A stretch of 33,500 nucleotides of DNA from Prorocentrum cordatum (GCA_963575745.1 CAUYUJ010014620.1:64001-97500); one strand, 5' to 3'. Positions 8,620 to 17,365 are shown, counted from the first letter of the stretch. Notes: a model not told the origin generated them from the sequence alone. A program made the numbers and translations.

Positions 8620-9060
8620 TCAGTTCAGAGCTCTCTCCCAGTAGGCGTCCCGCTCATACTGTAAGAATGAGCTGCACGCCTCTCCTAGGGAGAGCTTCAC
8701 GTTATAAGGGTGTCTGCGTCGGCGCAAGAGCGAGCGGCGATACTCGGCGGTCACGTTGGCGGGCCGACCAGCACACACCTGCACCAACTTACATCCCCGC
8801 TCGCTAGAAAAGACACCGCGCCGATCGCAGAAGGTAAAGTGGCCTGCGCGGTGCAAATCATAGCCCAGGGTCTCACCGCGCAGCGCTGGTGGGATAAGGT
8901 GCCCCCCCCCCGCTCCACGACGAAACGAAGGCCCACCCGAACCTTCCCCGTGCACGGCTTGCGCCACAGGGCCCTCTTGGCCTTGGGGGACAAGGCGTCT
9001 CTACAGCAGACCGTGCACCTCCAGGCCCTCCGAGCCCGGACCAGGGCGTGGGCTTTCTCC
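8620..9060 (-). pseudogene. Retrotransposon C-terminal zinc-finger region, frameshifted
   Basis: Two Cys-containing blocks resemble the C-terminal region of dinoflagellate LINE polyproteins. The first reads WRCTVCC...WRKPCTGK (about 9017 to 8950). After a frame change near 8900 the second reads HFTFCDRRG...LVQVCAGRPAN...RHPYN (from about 8829). In the second block the expected FCxxCG has become FCDRRG, so one metal ligand is missing. The frame ends with TGA at 8620-8622 after RALN. In related elements these fingers probably bind the template RNA or target DNA; that role is inferred. It follows RNase H and is the last coding block of the element. Confidence 0.65.
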
Positions 9061-9224
9061 CCCGCTGGTGGGCCTTGGCGGCGCTGACGGGGCCGGACGG
9101 AGCCCGCGGCGGGCCTCCCCGTGGAATCCTCGAAGCCCCCCGTCCGAACAGTCACCCCCGCCACCAGACTGAGCACCCCCTGCGCCTCGGCGGACCGCGA
9201 GGTCCAGGTGGCGCTCTTCCACTG

Positions 9225-9700
9225 GGGAATCGCCTGCAGATCGGCACCCGCCTTGGCCTCAGCGTCAGCTAACTGGTTTCCCTGGAAATCGAGCTCCGCC
9301 TCCTGGGAGTTGCCCCGAGGCCCACGGTCGCGGGCACGAGCTTTCACAAAGGCAAAATCGTCGTCCCCTGGAAAACATTCCTGGAGCAAAAACCAGACAC
9401 GGCCCCAGAGGTCGGCGCGAGGCCGCTGGGGGGATCAACACCACTTGCGACCACGCCTCAAACCTCTGATGACGGTGCCGTTGTCAATGCCGACTCGGAG
9501 GGGAGGGGCGGCGCATTCTAGGGTCTGCATCAGACCATACATCTCGGCACGGAGAACAGACGCCTGGCATCGGGGCCCAAGGAGGGATCCGTGCATGGCC
9601 CTAGCCACGGCCCCCTCCTGGTCCAGAAAAACGGAGCCCCAACCAGAACTCTCGAGCCCTGGCGGGCCCTTGCCCGAGCCATCGGATCAGGCCCAGCCGC
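9225..9700 (-). pseudogene. Retrotransposon RNase H domain, frameshifted
   Basis: RNase H removes the RNA strand of the RNA/DNA hybrid during retrotransposition. Translating the minus strand from 9690 gives SDGSGKG (Asp at 9681-9683), ESSGWGSVF, AEMYGL (Glu at 9543-9545) and IDNGTVIRG (Asp at 9483-9485), all in one frame. This is the D-E-D acidic triad of the family. The frame stops soon after, at RGRKWC-stop. The last motif, DFQGNQLADAEAKAG (Asp at 9264-9266), continues in another frame in place of the usual GN..AD..AK block. An in-frame TGA directly precedes SDGSG. Decayed but clearly recognisable. Confidence 0.8.
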
Positions 9701-10249
9701 TGACCAGGGGCGGGTTTTCAAAACTGGGGTTGAGCTCCTCCTGGGCAGGCGCGCAGTCTAGGAAGGGATCATCCAATGGCGTGCTCGACAATGCCGCGCG
9801 AGAGAGGGGGGCCCGAGGAGGAAGCCTCAGCTCGATGCAAGATCCCTCGGAGATCCCCCGCCTCGGCTGTTTCCGCTCGAGCTGCTTCCTGACGCGGACA
9901 ACGGCGCATGCGGCGGCGCTGACAGCCCACCTCGAAACAGCGCACCTGGCAGGACCTGTCGCCCCCGAAGCCCGCGCGCCAGACCCTTTCTCGGATCCAA
10001 AAATCGCGTCCGAGATAAGCGAGGATAGCCGATCTCCTCTGCGGCGATCGGTTAGCCCTTCGGCGGAGGAGAGCCCTGACGGGCCCCTGAAAAAAAAGGC
10101 CGAGCAATCCCAAGGCTTCTGGCGGCGGCCCAGGCCGAAAGCTCTACAACATCAGGCCGGGCAAAAATCAACTTCTTGAAGCAGGTGGGAGCGACGCGGC
10201 GAAGGTCCCAACGCTCCCCCAGGTGGTCCCGCACAACCGAAAACGATGG
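9701..10249 (-). pseudogene. Retrotransposon connection region between RT and RNase H
   Basis: This stretch links the RT thumb to RNase H. Pieces in different minus-strand frames (LGERWDLRRVAPTCFKKL near 10220, ARALLRRR-like text near 10070) look like the diverged connector seen in dinoflagellate LINE proteins, but I cannot assign a domain. Frame changes are frequent. Confidence 0.45.
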
Positions 10250-11638
10250 TCAACTCCGAGACACACGACGGAGAGTAGCAAGCGCGACAGAAGCAGGATT
10301 TTTCCTACTTCTCCAGAGGCTGCGGCCAGGCTTCGCCTGCGCGGCCGCGACCGAGGCTCGCCTCCAGGCCTGCTGCATCAGCTCCTCGTGGCGGCCTTCC
10401 CACGCAGCTGACGCCCACTTGACCAGGGGCCGCGTGCAGGCGCCCACCAGGGGGTCGCATTGGAAGATCCCAAGCCGAAGGGCCCGATCCTTACCGACCG
10501 AGTTCCCCCCCAGAGCGCTAGCCATCAGAAGTCGGGCCTGGTCGGTTCGAGCGGGGTCCAGGCCCAGACGCGCAGCACCGCGCAAAACCGACGGCATGAA
10601 CCCCACTCGAGCGACCTGAAATGGCCTGGCCCCCTGCTTGGCTAGACTACTGACCTTGAGCTTCCGACAACGGGCGCTGGCCAGCCCATCCTCGAACCTG
10701 CGCCCGACGTGGATCGGGGCGCCTGCAGCCGAATGCACCCCCAACTGGGAGCTGTGACCCGGGATGCTCAGGCCAAGACTGTGGGCCCACCCTCGAATTC
10801 GGACCCTGAGAGAAGAGCTGGCCACCAGGCCTGGTCCGGGAAACGGGAGCGCCCCTGGCCTCCATGGCCTCGACATACCGGGCGAGGCCATCACACAGCT
10901 GAACCGTAACTTCTTCGTCCGAGCCTCTCAGCCTGGAGGCTGAGGTCGTCAACGTAAGGCTTGAGGAAGAGAGTCGGACACATGCGAGACAGCGAGTCAG
11001 TGACCGTGAGAATGGCTAGCCTCAGACAGCGAGCCCCCCCCCCCCGTACTCCCCGCCACCGCCGCCGAGAAGGTGACCGCTGAAGACAACCCCCCGAAGG
11101 GTCACCAAACGCTCACAAGTGCAAATGGAGATCAGGAGTTTCAACAGCTGGGGCGGGAATCCATGCTTGGGTCCCTCGGCCCACAGGAGGTGCATGCTGC
11201 AATGTTCGAAAACTTGAGGAGATCCCAAACTCCCGTGCTCGACGTCTCGCCAGGAGGGGCTCCCTCATCAAGTAACATGTGCTGCCACATCGCATATTCG
11301 GAGCCACCCTCAGGGGCAGCGAAATCGTAGCCACGACGAATCGATCGCTCCCAATCGAAAAATAAGCTCGCGTGGGCTCGCTCGACCAGCCTCGCGCTCG
11401 CGGCGAGCAGACCGACGGGCCCGTGCCCCCCGATAGTTTGGAAAGCAGAACAATTTAACACATGCCGCAGCTGGGGGGGGGGAGGGGGGGGCAGCGCGCA
11501 GCGCGAGAGACGAAGGCCACAAAAGCGGCCAGGAATTCGAGGCCCCCGTCACTCAGGAACCCCCACCACCTCGGATGCCAAAGTGTCCACCCCCACTCCC
11601 GCGTGCTCGGGAAAGGGCCGGTAAATCTTTCGAATCTC
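10250..11638 (-). pseudogene. Retrotransposon reverse transcriptase domain, multiply frameshifted
   Basis: RNA-dependent DNA polymerase of the element. It begins with EIRKIYRPFPEHAGVGVDTL (11638 leftward), then a stop at 11549-11551. It continues in other frames with GPVGLLAASARL and SIRRGYDFAAPEGGSEYAMW. Motif A is GVWDLLKFSNI (Asp at 11222-11224), followed by HGFPPQLLKLLISICTCERL. Motif C is YVDDLSLQAE, with YVDD at 10956-10945. The frame shifts right after this (near 10930) and resumes as GSDEEVTVQLCDGLARYVEAME. The thumb-like part reads ARVGFMPSVLRGAARLGLDP and PLVKWASAAWEG. A poly-C run at 11035-11050 lies where motif B would be and adds to the damage. The two catalytic Asp of YVDD are intact, but at least four frame changes preclude a functional enzyme. 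Confidence 0.85.
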
Positions 11639-12490
11639 GCTGGGAATGGGGTGGGCCAGGCTGTGGGGGAATTCCACCTGTTTCCATGGCCTGTCGATCT
11701 CGCCTCGGCTCTCGGCGCCGCGGGAGGTCCAGAGGTCGATCCAGTCGAGGGCCGCGGCGTCCACGGCGACCTGGGGGTCGGTCATGTCCAGATTGGCGCG
11801 GCCCCTGGCTCCGACGGCGGGGGCGACGCTGTGCCCCCACTTGGGCGCGCGGTGGATGAAGCCAGCGCCCCCCGCAGAGCCGCCGCGCAGCCTCTCGCGC
11901 CACGCCTTGGCCCGCTGGTTCTTCGGGCCCTGCTCGATCTCGAAGGCCTGAGCTGCAGCCCCGCGCTGCAAGGCCACTCCCCTTGGGGCGTCATCGCGCA
12001 GAGCTCCCTCCCCAGTCCACCGCAGGGCCGCGAGGGTCAGGAGCTCCCGGTGGACTGGGCCTGCCTCGTCGTTGCCCAGGGCCGTGCACCAGCGAGCTGC
12101 GCCACGGGCGAGGCGCCGATGCGACCTGCGCCAGCGGCTCGCCAAGGGCGCCCATGAACCCTGCTGGTGCGCCGCGTCCGCGAGCAGGACCAGGTCCCCT
12201 GCTCTGGCCGCCGCCCAGCGCCATGCCCTCGAGCGCGCGGTGCCTCGGGGTCGGGCGCGCGCCTCAGGGCCGGCCAGGGGGGCACGGGTCCGCCTGGGGA
12301 AGTCGCCGCGGCCGACGAAGTCGCTCTCCCCGACCAGGTCGAAGACTCCCTGCAAATCAGCCTCCGCCGCAGCCGAGAAGCCGCGCCAGAGGTCCTCCAG
12401 CTCGTCATCGCCGCGCAGCGCGTCGGGGTCGAACTGCGGCCAGTCGGGCGGCCCCCGACGGCAGCCCACAGGCAGCCGCGCGGGGAAGGC
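11549..12490 (-). pseudogene. Retrotransposon linker between EEP and RT
   Basis: A long minus-strand frame (410 residues, from 12781) joins the end of the EEP domain to the start of RT. It contains DPDALRGDDELEDLW, FSAAAEADLQGVFDL, a basic Ala/Arg-rich stretch, and IHRAPKWG before the RT start. This fits the variable spacer of dinoflagellate LINE ORF2. No separate enzymatic function is seen. Confidence 0.6.
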
Positions 12491-13069
12491 TCTCGGCTTG
12501 ACCAGCCGCCAACCCGCCATGATGCGCACGGGCTGGCAGGTCACCAAGCTGACGGGGCTGCGAGGGTAGGTCGGCGCATCCATCGCCTGCGCGCGGCCGA
12601 AGGCGTGGGCGATGCGCGCGTTCACTACGGGGAAGCCAACCATGCGGCCCCCGCCCCTGCCCGGGCAAGTGGCCGCCTCGGGCGCGATGACGATGCCCCG
12701 ACGTCGCCGCGCCAGTCGCCCGCCTGCAACGAGTCGTGCGCGTTGTTGAAGTACGCCTGCAGGACCCCCGGAATGTCGCACGCCCTGACCAGCTCCCCGA
12801 TGGCCTCGAAGATGGAGAGGTTGCGGATGGCCCGCCCCTCGTTGACCCAGAAGTAGGCGGTGACCAGCATGAGGCCGCCCTTCAGGAAACCTGCTGCCCA
12901 GGCCGCTGCAACGCGCCCTGGCGAGCCAGGAGGTGAGAAGTCATCGGTCGTGACCCCGTCCAGGTAAGGCCGAGAGCTCGTGCTCCTGGATGAACAAGAT
13001 GGCGTTCCGCCCCAGGGGCGCCTCGTCGACGCGGCCCACGATGGAGGTCCACGCGTTGCCATTCAGGCC
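12490..13069 (-). pseudogene. Retrotransposon EEP (APE-type) endonuclease domain, frameshifted
   Basis: The endonuclease/exonuclease/phosphatase domain nicks target DNA to prime reverse transcription. It starts with NGNAWTSIVGRV (Asn codon 13061-13063) and ILFIQEHEL, the Gln-Glu metal-binding motif. That frame ends at 12941. The next frame gives GGLMLVTAYFWVNEG, NLSIFEAIGEL and VLQAYFNNA (YFNN at 12753-12742), in the place of the usual DFN motif. A third frame gives EAATCPG, MVGFPVVNARIAHAF and PTYPRSPVSL. Text normally found between QEH and the GGLMLV strand appears to be missing, so a deletion is likely. Not catalytically competent as it stands. Confidence 0.75.
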
Positions 13070-13855
13070 TCGATGCTGCACGCCAGGCTTGCACCTGGCC
13101 CCTTTGACCCGCGCCGAAGACGCCGTAGAGCCCGAAGACGCCCCGCGCCCTCTAGGGGAATGCACATCCCTGGCCACGGGTGCTGCACACGCGATACCTG
13201 GAGTCTGAGCGCTCGGAGACGCCCCGCACCCTCCAGGGGAATGCGCGTCCCTGGCCACGGGCGCTGTACACGCGATATCTGGTGGCTGAGAGCTCGAAGA
13301 CGCCCCGCACCCTCCAGGGGAATGCACGTCCCTGGCTAAGGGCGCTGTGCACGCGATGAGACTGGCCGAGGCCGATGGCGTCGACCAGGGAGTGGATGCG
13401 CATGGGCCGTCACCCTCTTCGTCGGCCTCTGCGGGCTCCGAGGGGCGGCCATTGGCGGACGGTGGCGACAAGCTGTCATGGGGAATGTCACGCCCGCTGT
13501 CCAAGACATCAGTCACGCGCATCATGGCCTCGGCGTGCCGAGCGAGCTCATCGCCCCACTCGCGAGGGAAGTCCTGCTGAAGAGAGCGAAGCCACTCCCA
13601 ATGCCGTCGCCGCGCTGCTCGTCGCTGTCGGAACGCGCGGGCGCAGATCTCGGTCGCCAAGTCGAGCAGGGCCGCGGCGCGGTCGCCGTGCCCGCCCTTC
13701 TCGGCCCTCTCGTCAACCAGGGGCCGAAACACAGGATGAGCGAGAAAGTTGGAGACGTGCGGCGCGCAGTACCTCTTCCAGCGCATAGGTCTAACGTGCG
13801 CGGGCACTCTAGCCAGTGGCCGGCGTAGCTTCTCGGCGCCCTCTCCAGTGCCCAC
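12941..13855 (-). pseudogene. Retrotransposon ORF2 N-terminal region
   Basis: A 304-residue minus-strand frame begins MGTGEGAEKLRRPL and contains MRWKRYC, VSNFLAHPVFRPLVDERAEK and RRRHWEWLRSLQQDFPREWG. It then holds three 27-residue repeats (13155-13360) and the first 40 residues of the EEP domain. No fold can be assigned to the part before EEP. The real start may lie further upstream, because related text (ESNVGYLPSGEQGRQ) is seen in another frame near 14065. Confidence 0.55.
13120..13360 (-). repeat. 81-bp in-frame tandem repeat in retrotransposon ORF2
   Basis: GGGGAATGCRCGTCCCTGG starts at 13155, 13236 and 13317, an exact 81-bp period. On the minus strand each unit encodes 27 residues around IACTAPVARD and HSPGGCGAS. 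The exact multiple of three means the duplication kept the reading frame and may have arisen while the gene was active. Confidence 0.85.
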
Positions 13856-14281
13856 TTGCGCTGCGGCGCCTCGCGTCGTTCAGGGTCCTGGTCCTTGGTC
13901 ATGGGCTGCGGCCCCAAGTCTGGCGAGGGGGGGGGCGGCGTCTCGCTCCCAAGGCGGCGGCAGACTCTGGCGTGGCCGATGTGCCGCGAGCTGCGCCGCG
14001 CTGCGGGAGCCGTCCTTCACCTGGCGGCCCTGCTCGCCGCTGGGGAGGTAGCCCACGTTGCTTTCGACCACTGTGACGACTTTGGAGCGCCTGGCCCGCG
14101 GAGCTCCCGAGGCCGATGATGCCGTCGTAGACGGAGTCGACGCAGGCGGCCCCGCGGCGCGGCGCCCGCGACCTCGCCGAAGACCGCGGCGAGCCAGACG
14201 CTTCGCAGCGAGGTTTCCACAGCGCCAGGGAGAGGGTCCAACCCGAGGGAGGCGCCTGGGCTCAGTGGGGCCTGGGACGCC
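13856..14281 (-). pseudogene. Retrotransposon region between ORF1 and ORF2, frameshifted
   Basis: Minus-strand fragments include SEWLGPQGAPLRGSE and LRSVWLAAVFGEVAG in one frame and ESNVGYLPSGEQGRQ in another. They are probably the N-terminal part of the second protein, broken by indels. No domain was recognised. Confidence 0.4.
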
Positions 14282-15424
14282 TCAGACCCTCGCAGGGGGG
14301 CCCCCTGGGGGCCCAGCCACTCGCTCCAGGATCCTGGCCCTGGCACCCGCGTCCAAGGGAGGCCTTGCTGAAGGCTGCGGGCCCCCCCCCTGCGGCGGAG
14401 CCGCTTGCGCCTGACCCGGGAGGGTCCCCAGCACCATCAGGGGCCTGGCCAGGCGCGCCAGGTGCGGGGGGGGCCCGCCCTTGCCCTGGGTTGGAGCTGC
14501 CGCTGCCCCTCCTCCTTTGCCCTTGGCCGCCGCCACCTCCGCGCTGTGCTCGTCGGGCGCGGCGGAGCGGGGGCGCTTGGACTTGAGGCGGTCGTGCATC
14601 TTCTTGCGGTCCGCGTGCGTGGTCTTGATGGGTTCGGCGGCTGGGCCAAAGTGCTTCTGGACCCCTGACCGCAGCTGGCGGACGAAGGAGGTGACCTGCT
14701 GCTCAAACTGCTTCTTCTCCTCCTCGGAGATGTCGAGCCCCTCTAGGTCGAACATCGCCCCCGCCTGAACCTCCATGACCTCCACCTCCTCGGGGAGCAG
14801 CTTGGAGAGGTCAAGGGCCGCCCCCTGCTTGACCGCGGGCGGCTCAGCGGCCTCAGCATGCGCCGCCGCGGCCTGGCCCGCCGGGGCCGCCTTGGCGTAG
14901 GACGCCTCGGCCTCGGCGTCGGCCTCGGCGGCCTCGAGGATGGCCTCCTCCAGCTCGCGCCGCTTGCACTCCACCCAGTCCTCCGCGTCCTTGACCGCCT
15001 GGTGGGAGCGCTTGAGGGCCGCCTCGGCGCGCCGCGCCCGCGCCCGCGCCTGGTTGAACGCCACGTCGGGGTGCTGCTCGGGCGGGGGCGGGACCAGCGT
15101 GAGGGCCAGCTGGTCGACCTGGGCGACGGTGGCCCGATCAGCGTCCGCTGGAAGGGTGGCCCGCAGCTGCCGCAAGAGCTCCTCCTGCGTGGGCCGCGCG
15201 TCCTTGGCCCCCTTGCCACGGGGACGGCTGTGGGCGCGCTCGCTGGCCCCGCCTGGGCCCCAGGCCCCCGCAGGCGGGCGCTTCTGCGACCGAGCTGGCT
15301 GCAAGGCCCGCCCGCAGCTGTGGCACGCCGTGTTTTTCTTCTAGTTTCACTTGTAACCACACAAGCGGCACTTGGCGTACTGCTGCTTCTGGCCTCCAGA
15401 CTGCTCACTCACCCCTGTTTCCAT
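14282..15424 (-). pseudogene. Retrotransposon ORF1: zinc-ribbon/coiled-coil protein with two in-frame stops
   Basis: Likely the nucleic-acid-binding ORF1 of the element. From an ATG at 15424 the frame reads METGVSEQSGGQKQQYAKCR, then LCGYK-stop-N-stop-KKNTACHSCGRAL, then 340 open residues. The four Cys (codons at 15370, 15361, 15325 and 15316, reading leftward) form a CX2C-X11-CX2C zinc ribbon. The two stops (TGA 15349-15347, TAG 15343-15341) replace what looks like a K-W-N-W-K sequence. The rest has an Ala/Glu/Arg-rich helical stretch (VKDAEDWVECKRRELEEAIL), an acidic block (LLPEEVEVMEVQAGAMFDLE), KTTHADRKKMHDRLKSKRPR and a Pro/Gly-rich tail. An internal Met at 15304 gives an uninterrupted frame lacking the finger. 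Confidence 0.65.
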
Positions 15425-15615
15425 TGCCACCCATGCGCAATGCCAAAGCACTGAGAGCCTACCCCGCCAGGAGCAACGATGAAAGCGTCCACGACTGCAC
15501 GAGGGCTCGCCGTGGAGAAGGTGGCCACAAACGCAACGCCTGCTGTGGGACAGCTCGCCTCAAGCCAGCCCCTCGGCTGCAGGCAAGTACGATGCCGCAG
15601 GACAACGGTGTCGTA
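15424..15615 (-). other. Retrotransposon 5' untranslated leader
   Basis: About 190 nt separate the spliced leader from the ORF1 start. The leader begins with one arm of an inverted repeat that pairs with the end of the spliced leader (15611-15619 with 15584-15592). No other start codon context or repeat was identified. Confidence 0.5.
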
Positions 15616-15619
15616 CTTG
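15584..15619 (-). other. Perfect 9-bp stem spanning the spliced-leader junction
   Basis: On the minus strand CAAGTACGA (15619-15611) pairs perfectly with TCGTACTTG (15592-15584) around an 18-nt loop. The loop itself can form GACA/TGTC. The stem begins inside the leader exon and crosses into the following sequence. This resembles stem-loop I of a spliced-leader RNA, where the exon/intron junction is base-paired; that reading is an inference. Confidence 0.6.
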
Positions 15620-15636
15620 AGCCAAAATGGCTACGG
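15616..15636 (-). other. Dinoflagellate spliced-leader sequence (genomic relic)
   Basis: The minus strand begins CCGTAGCCAT, contains the Sm-like core ATTTTGG, and ends GGCTCAAG. All 21 positions after the variable first base of the 22-nt leader match. The base before it is C, while the leader has A, T or G there. The leader is added to mRNAs by trans-splicing. Its genomic presence at the start of a transcript-like unit means either that a trans-spliced RNA was reverse transcribed and reinserted, or that an SL RNA gene was captured. Confidence 0.93.
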
Positions 15637-15966
15637 GGAGGAGGAGGAGGAGGAGGAGGAGGAGGAGGAGGAGGAGGAGGAGGAGGAGGAGGAGGAGGAA
15701 ACGGGGGAGGGGGCGGAGGAGGAGGAGGGGGAGGGAGGAGGAGGAGGAGGAGGAGGAGGAGGAGGAGGAGGAGGAGGGAGGAGGAGGAAGAAGGAGAGGA
15801 GGAGAAGGGGAGGAGGAGGAGGAGGAGGAGGAGGAGAGAGGAGGAGGAGGAGGAGGAGGAGGAGGAGGAGGAAGGAGGATGAGGAAAGGGAGGGGGGAGG
15901 AGGAGGAGGAGGAGGAGGAGGAGGAGGAGGAGGAGGAGGAGGAGGAGGAGGAGGAGGAGGAGGAGG
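15637..15966. repeat. (GGA)n microsatellite at the 5' end of the retrotransposon
   Basis: About 330 bp of GGA/GAG triplets with G-rich interruptions (GGGGGAGGGGGC, GAAGAAGGAG), abutting the spliced leader. Same strand composition as the tract at 8378-8511 on the other side of the element. Confidence 0.95.
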
Positions 15967-16015
15967 ATGCCTTCTCCCTCTCGCTTCCCCCCTCGCTCGC
16001 CGCCGAGCGAGCGCG
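15966..16015 (-). repeat. Dispersed sequence T, copy 2
   Basis: GCCTTCTCCCTCTCGCTTCCCCCCTCG...AGCGAGCG resembles 7977-8029. Read on the minus strand it leads directly into the TCC microsatellite upstream of the retrotransposon. The microsatellite may therefore be the tail of this older repeat. Confidence 0.55.
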
Positions 16016-16158
16016 TAGGGGAGGGGAGGGGGGGGGAGGCTGGCCGCGGGGAGGAGGGGGCGCGGGCGGGCGGCGCCCTCGGGCCGTGGGCGGGGGGGGG
16101 CCTCTCGGGTGCGGAGCAGCCACGGCATGCCACGGAGCAGCCAAGGCATGCCACGCCG

Positions 16159-16241
<83 letters not shown>
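16159..16241. repeat. (GTC)n microsatellite
   Basis: About 28 pure GTC triplets. Just before it the 20-bp text CACGGAGCAGCCAAGGCATG is partly duplicated (GGAGCAGCCACGGCATGCCA). Confidence 0.95.
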
Positions 16242-17365
16242 TCCCTTCAGGGTCGGCGGCACCGGCTGTCAGGCCTTGGCAATACAGGTGTCGCACTTGG
16301 CATGCCTCTGGAGGCTTCGGAATTGGCACCGACCGGGTTCGAACTCCCTCGGTGAAGCACACCGCCGACATCGGTGTTGGTGTCAACCTCTAGGCCTTCG
16401 ACCCCTCCAGCAGCTGCAAACGAGCATGCGATCAAGAGTACCAGCGTGTTCAAGAACTCTGGGCCAGCTCCCCAGAAGTTTCGTAAAACAGGCCTGGCCC
16501 AACTTCTGCTCTCAACGCTGGAGGGGCGAACGTGCTCAAGAAACTGGGTCAGCTCGCGGGCAAGTGGGTTAAGAAACGCCAGCCAAGATTTTCGGGAGGA
16601 GGTTTCTTAATCAAGTCGCCCTCGTCATCCGACAAGTCGCGCACATCTCGTACACATCAGCTGACACCGCAAATCAAGACGCACGGCCATCAAGAACAGA
16701 ACGCGAGAAGCAGCCGGAACGAGGAGCGAAGAGGACGAGGAAGAAGAAGCGGAGGGGCAGGGGGAGACGGAAGGGGCAGACAAGCCTGGACATATGTTTT
16801 CAGCGTGCCCCTGAAGCTCCAGATGGTAACCGAGCGAATCCAACGCCGACCAGCGCTCCCATGGGAAACTTATGGTGTGGACTAGCAGTTTGCGCTGCTA
16901 AGATCCTTCGATGGCGATTTGGCTTCGCAGACGAGCGGGGGGGGGGGGGCGAAGGAGGAGGAGAAGGAGGAGGAGGAGGTGGAGGAGGAGGACGCCGGGC
17001 GGGGCGCCCACTTTTGAGACTGGGCCAGCCGTCGGGAAGTTGGGGGGGCAGCTGCTGGCCCGAGGTGGGCACGGAGACACACCGGCTTGCACGAGCCCTG
17101 GTCGTCCTCGCCGTTGCCCTGGAACACCGCGGCGGAGCTGCAGACCCGAACGTGCTTTGCACCACCTTCCCTGCCCTGCCTCGCGCCTCGGAGCACGCCG
17201 CGCCCCACGTGGGCCACCTCCGCCACGCTGCGCTCGGGCAGTTTGGACACCTTTGCCCCTGCGGGTCTTCGTCGTCCCCCCCCCCGACTCCTCAACGCCA
17301 GTATGGACGAGAGCGGGCCAAACCACGGTTGACGGTCGACTTTCGAAGGCCGAAGACATGGTAGA
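16242..17365. other. No recognisable gene
   Basis: Anonymous DNA with a short GGA-rich patch at 16945-16990. GGTTCGAACTCC at about 16337 resembles a polymerase III B box but has no A box or tRNA fold. Open frames on both strands show no domain. Confidence 0.5.

Larger units (their letters stand above)
8512..15636 (-). mobile_element. LINE-like non-LTR retrotransposon (decayed), about 7.1 kb
   Basis: Read on the minus strand the element runs: spliced leader (15636-15616), 5' leader, zinc-ribbon ORF1 (15424-14282), then a second protein with an 81-bp in-frame repeat, EEP endonuclease, reverse transcriptase (YVDD at 10956-10945), RNase H (D-E-D in one frame) and C-terminal zinc-finger motifs ending at 8620. 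The 3' end is ATAAAA at 8512, followed by a CCT microsatellite. The domain order is that of the LINE-type elements common in dinoflagellate genomes (family knowledge). No long terminal repeats were seen. Many frameshifts and in-frame stops make it inactive. Both flanks are GGA/CCT microsatellites, so no unambiguous target duplication can be read. The outer limits are inferred from the spliced leader and the microsatellite edges. Confidence 0.85.

Noticed and set aside
11141-11461. Independent small protein genes at 11.0-11.5 kb
   Set aside because: Their sequences are consecutive RT segments in different frames of the same retrotransposon.
13120-13360. CRISPR-like array
   Set aside because: The three units are contiguous tandem copies without spacers and are in frame within a retrotransposon protein; eukaryotic context.
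16330-16350. Possible tRNA or tRNA-derived SINE (GGTTCGAACTCC)
   Set aside because: The B-box-like word has no A box at the proper distance and no cloverleaf could be drawn; the T stem also does not close.
15459-16386. Long Pro-, Ser-, Glu- or Gly-rich frames
   Set aside because: They derive from the GGA and GTC microsatellites.
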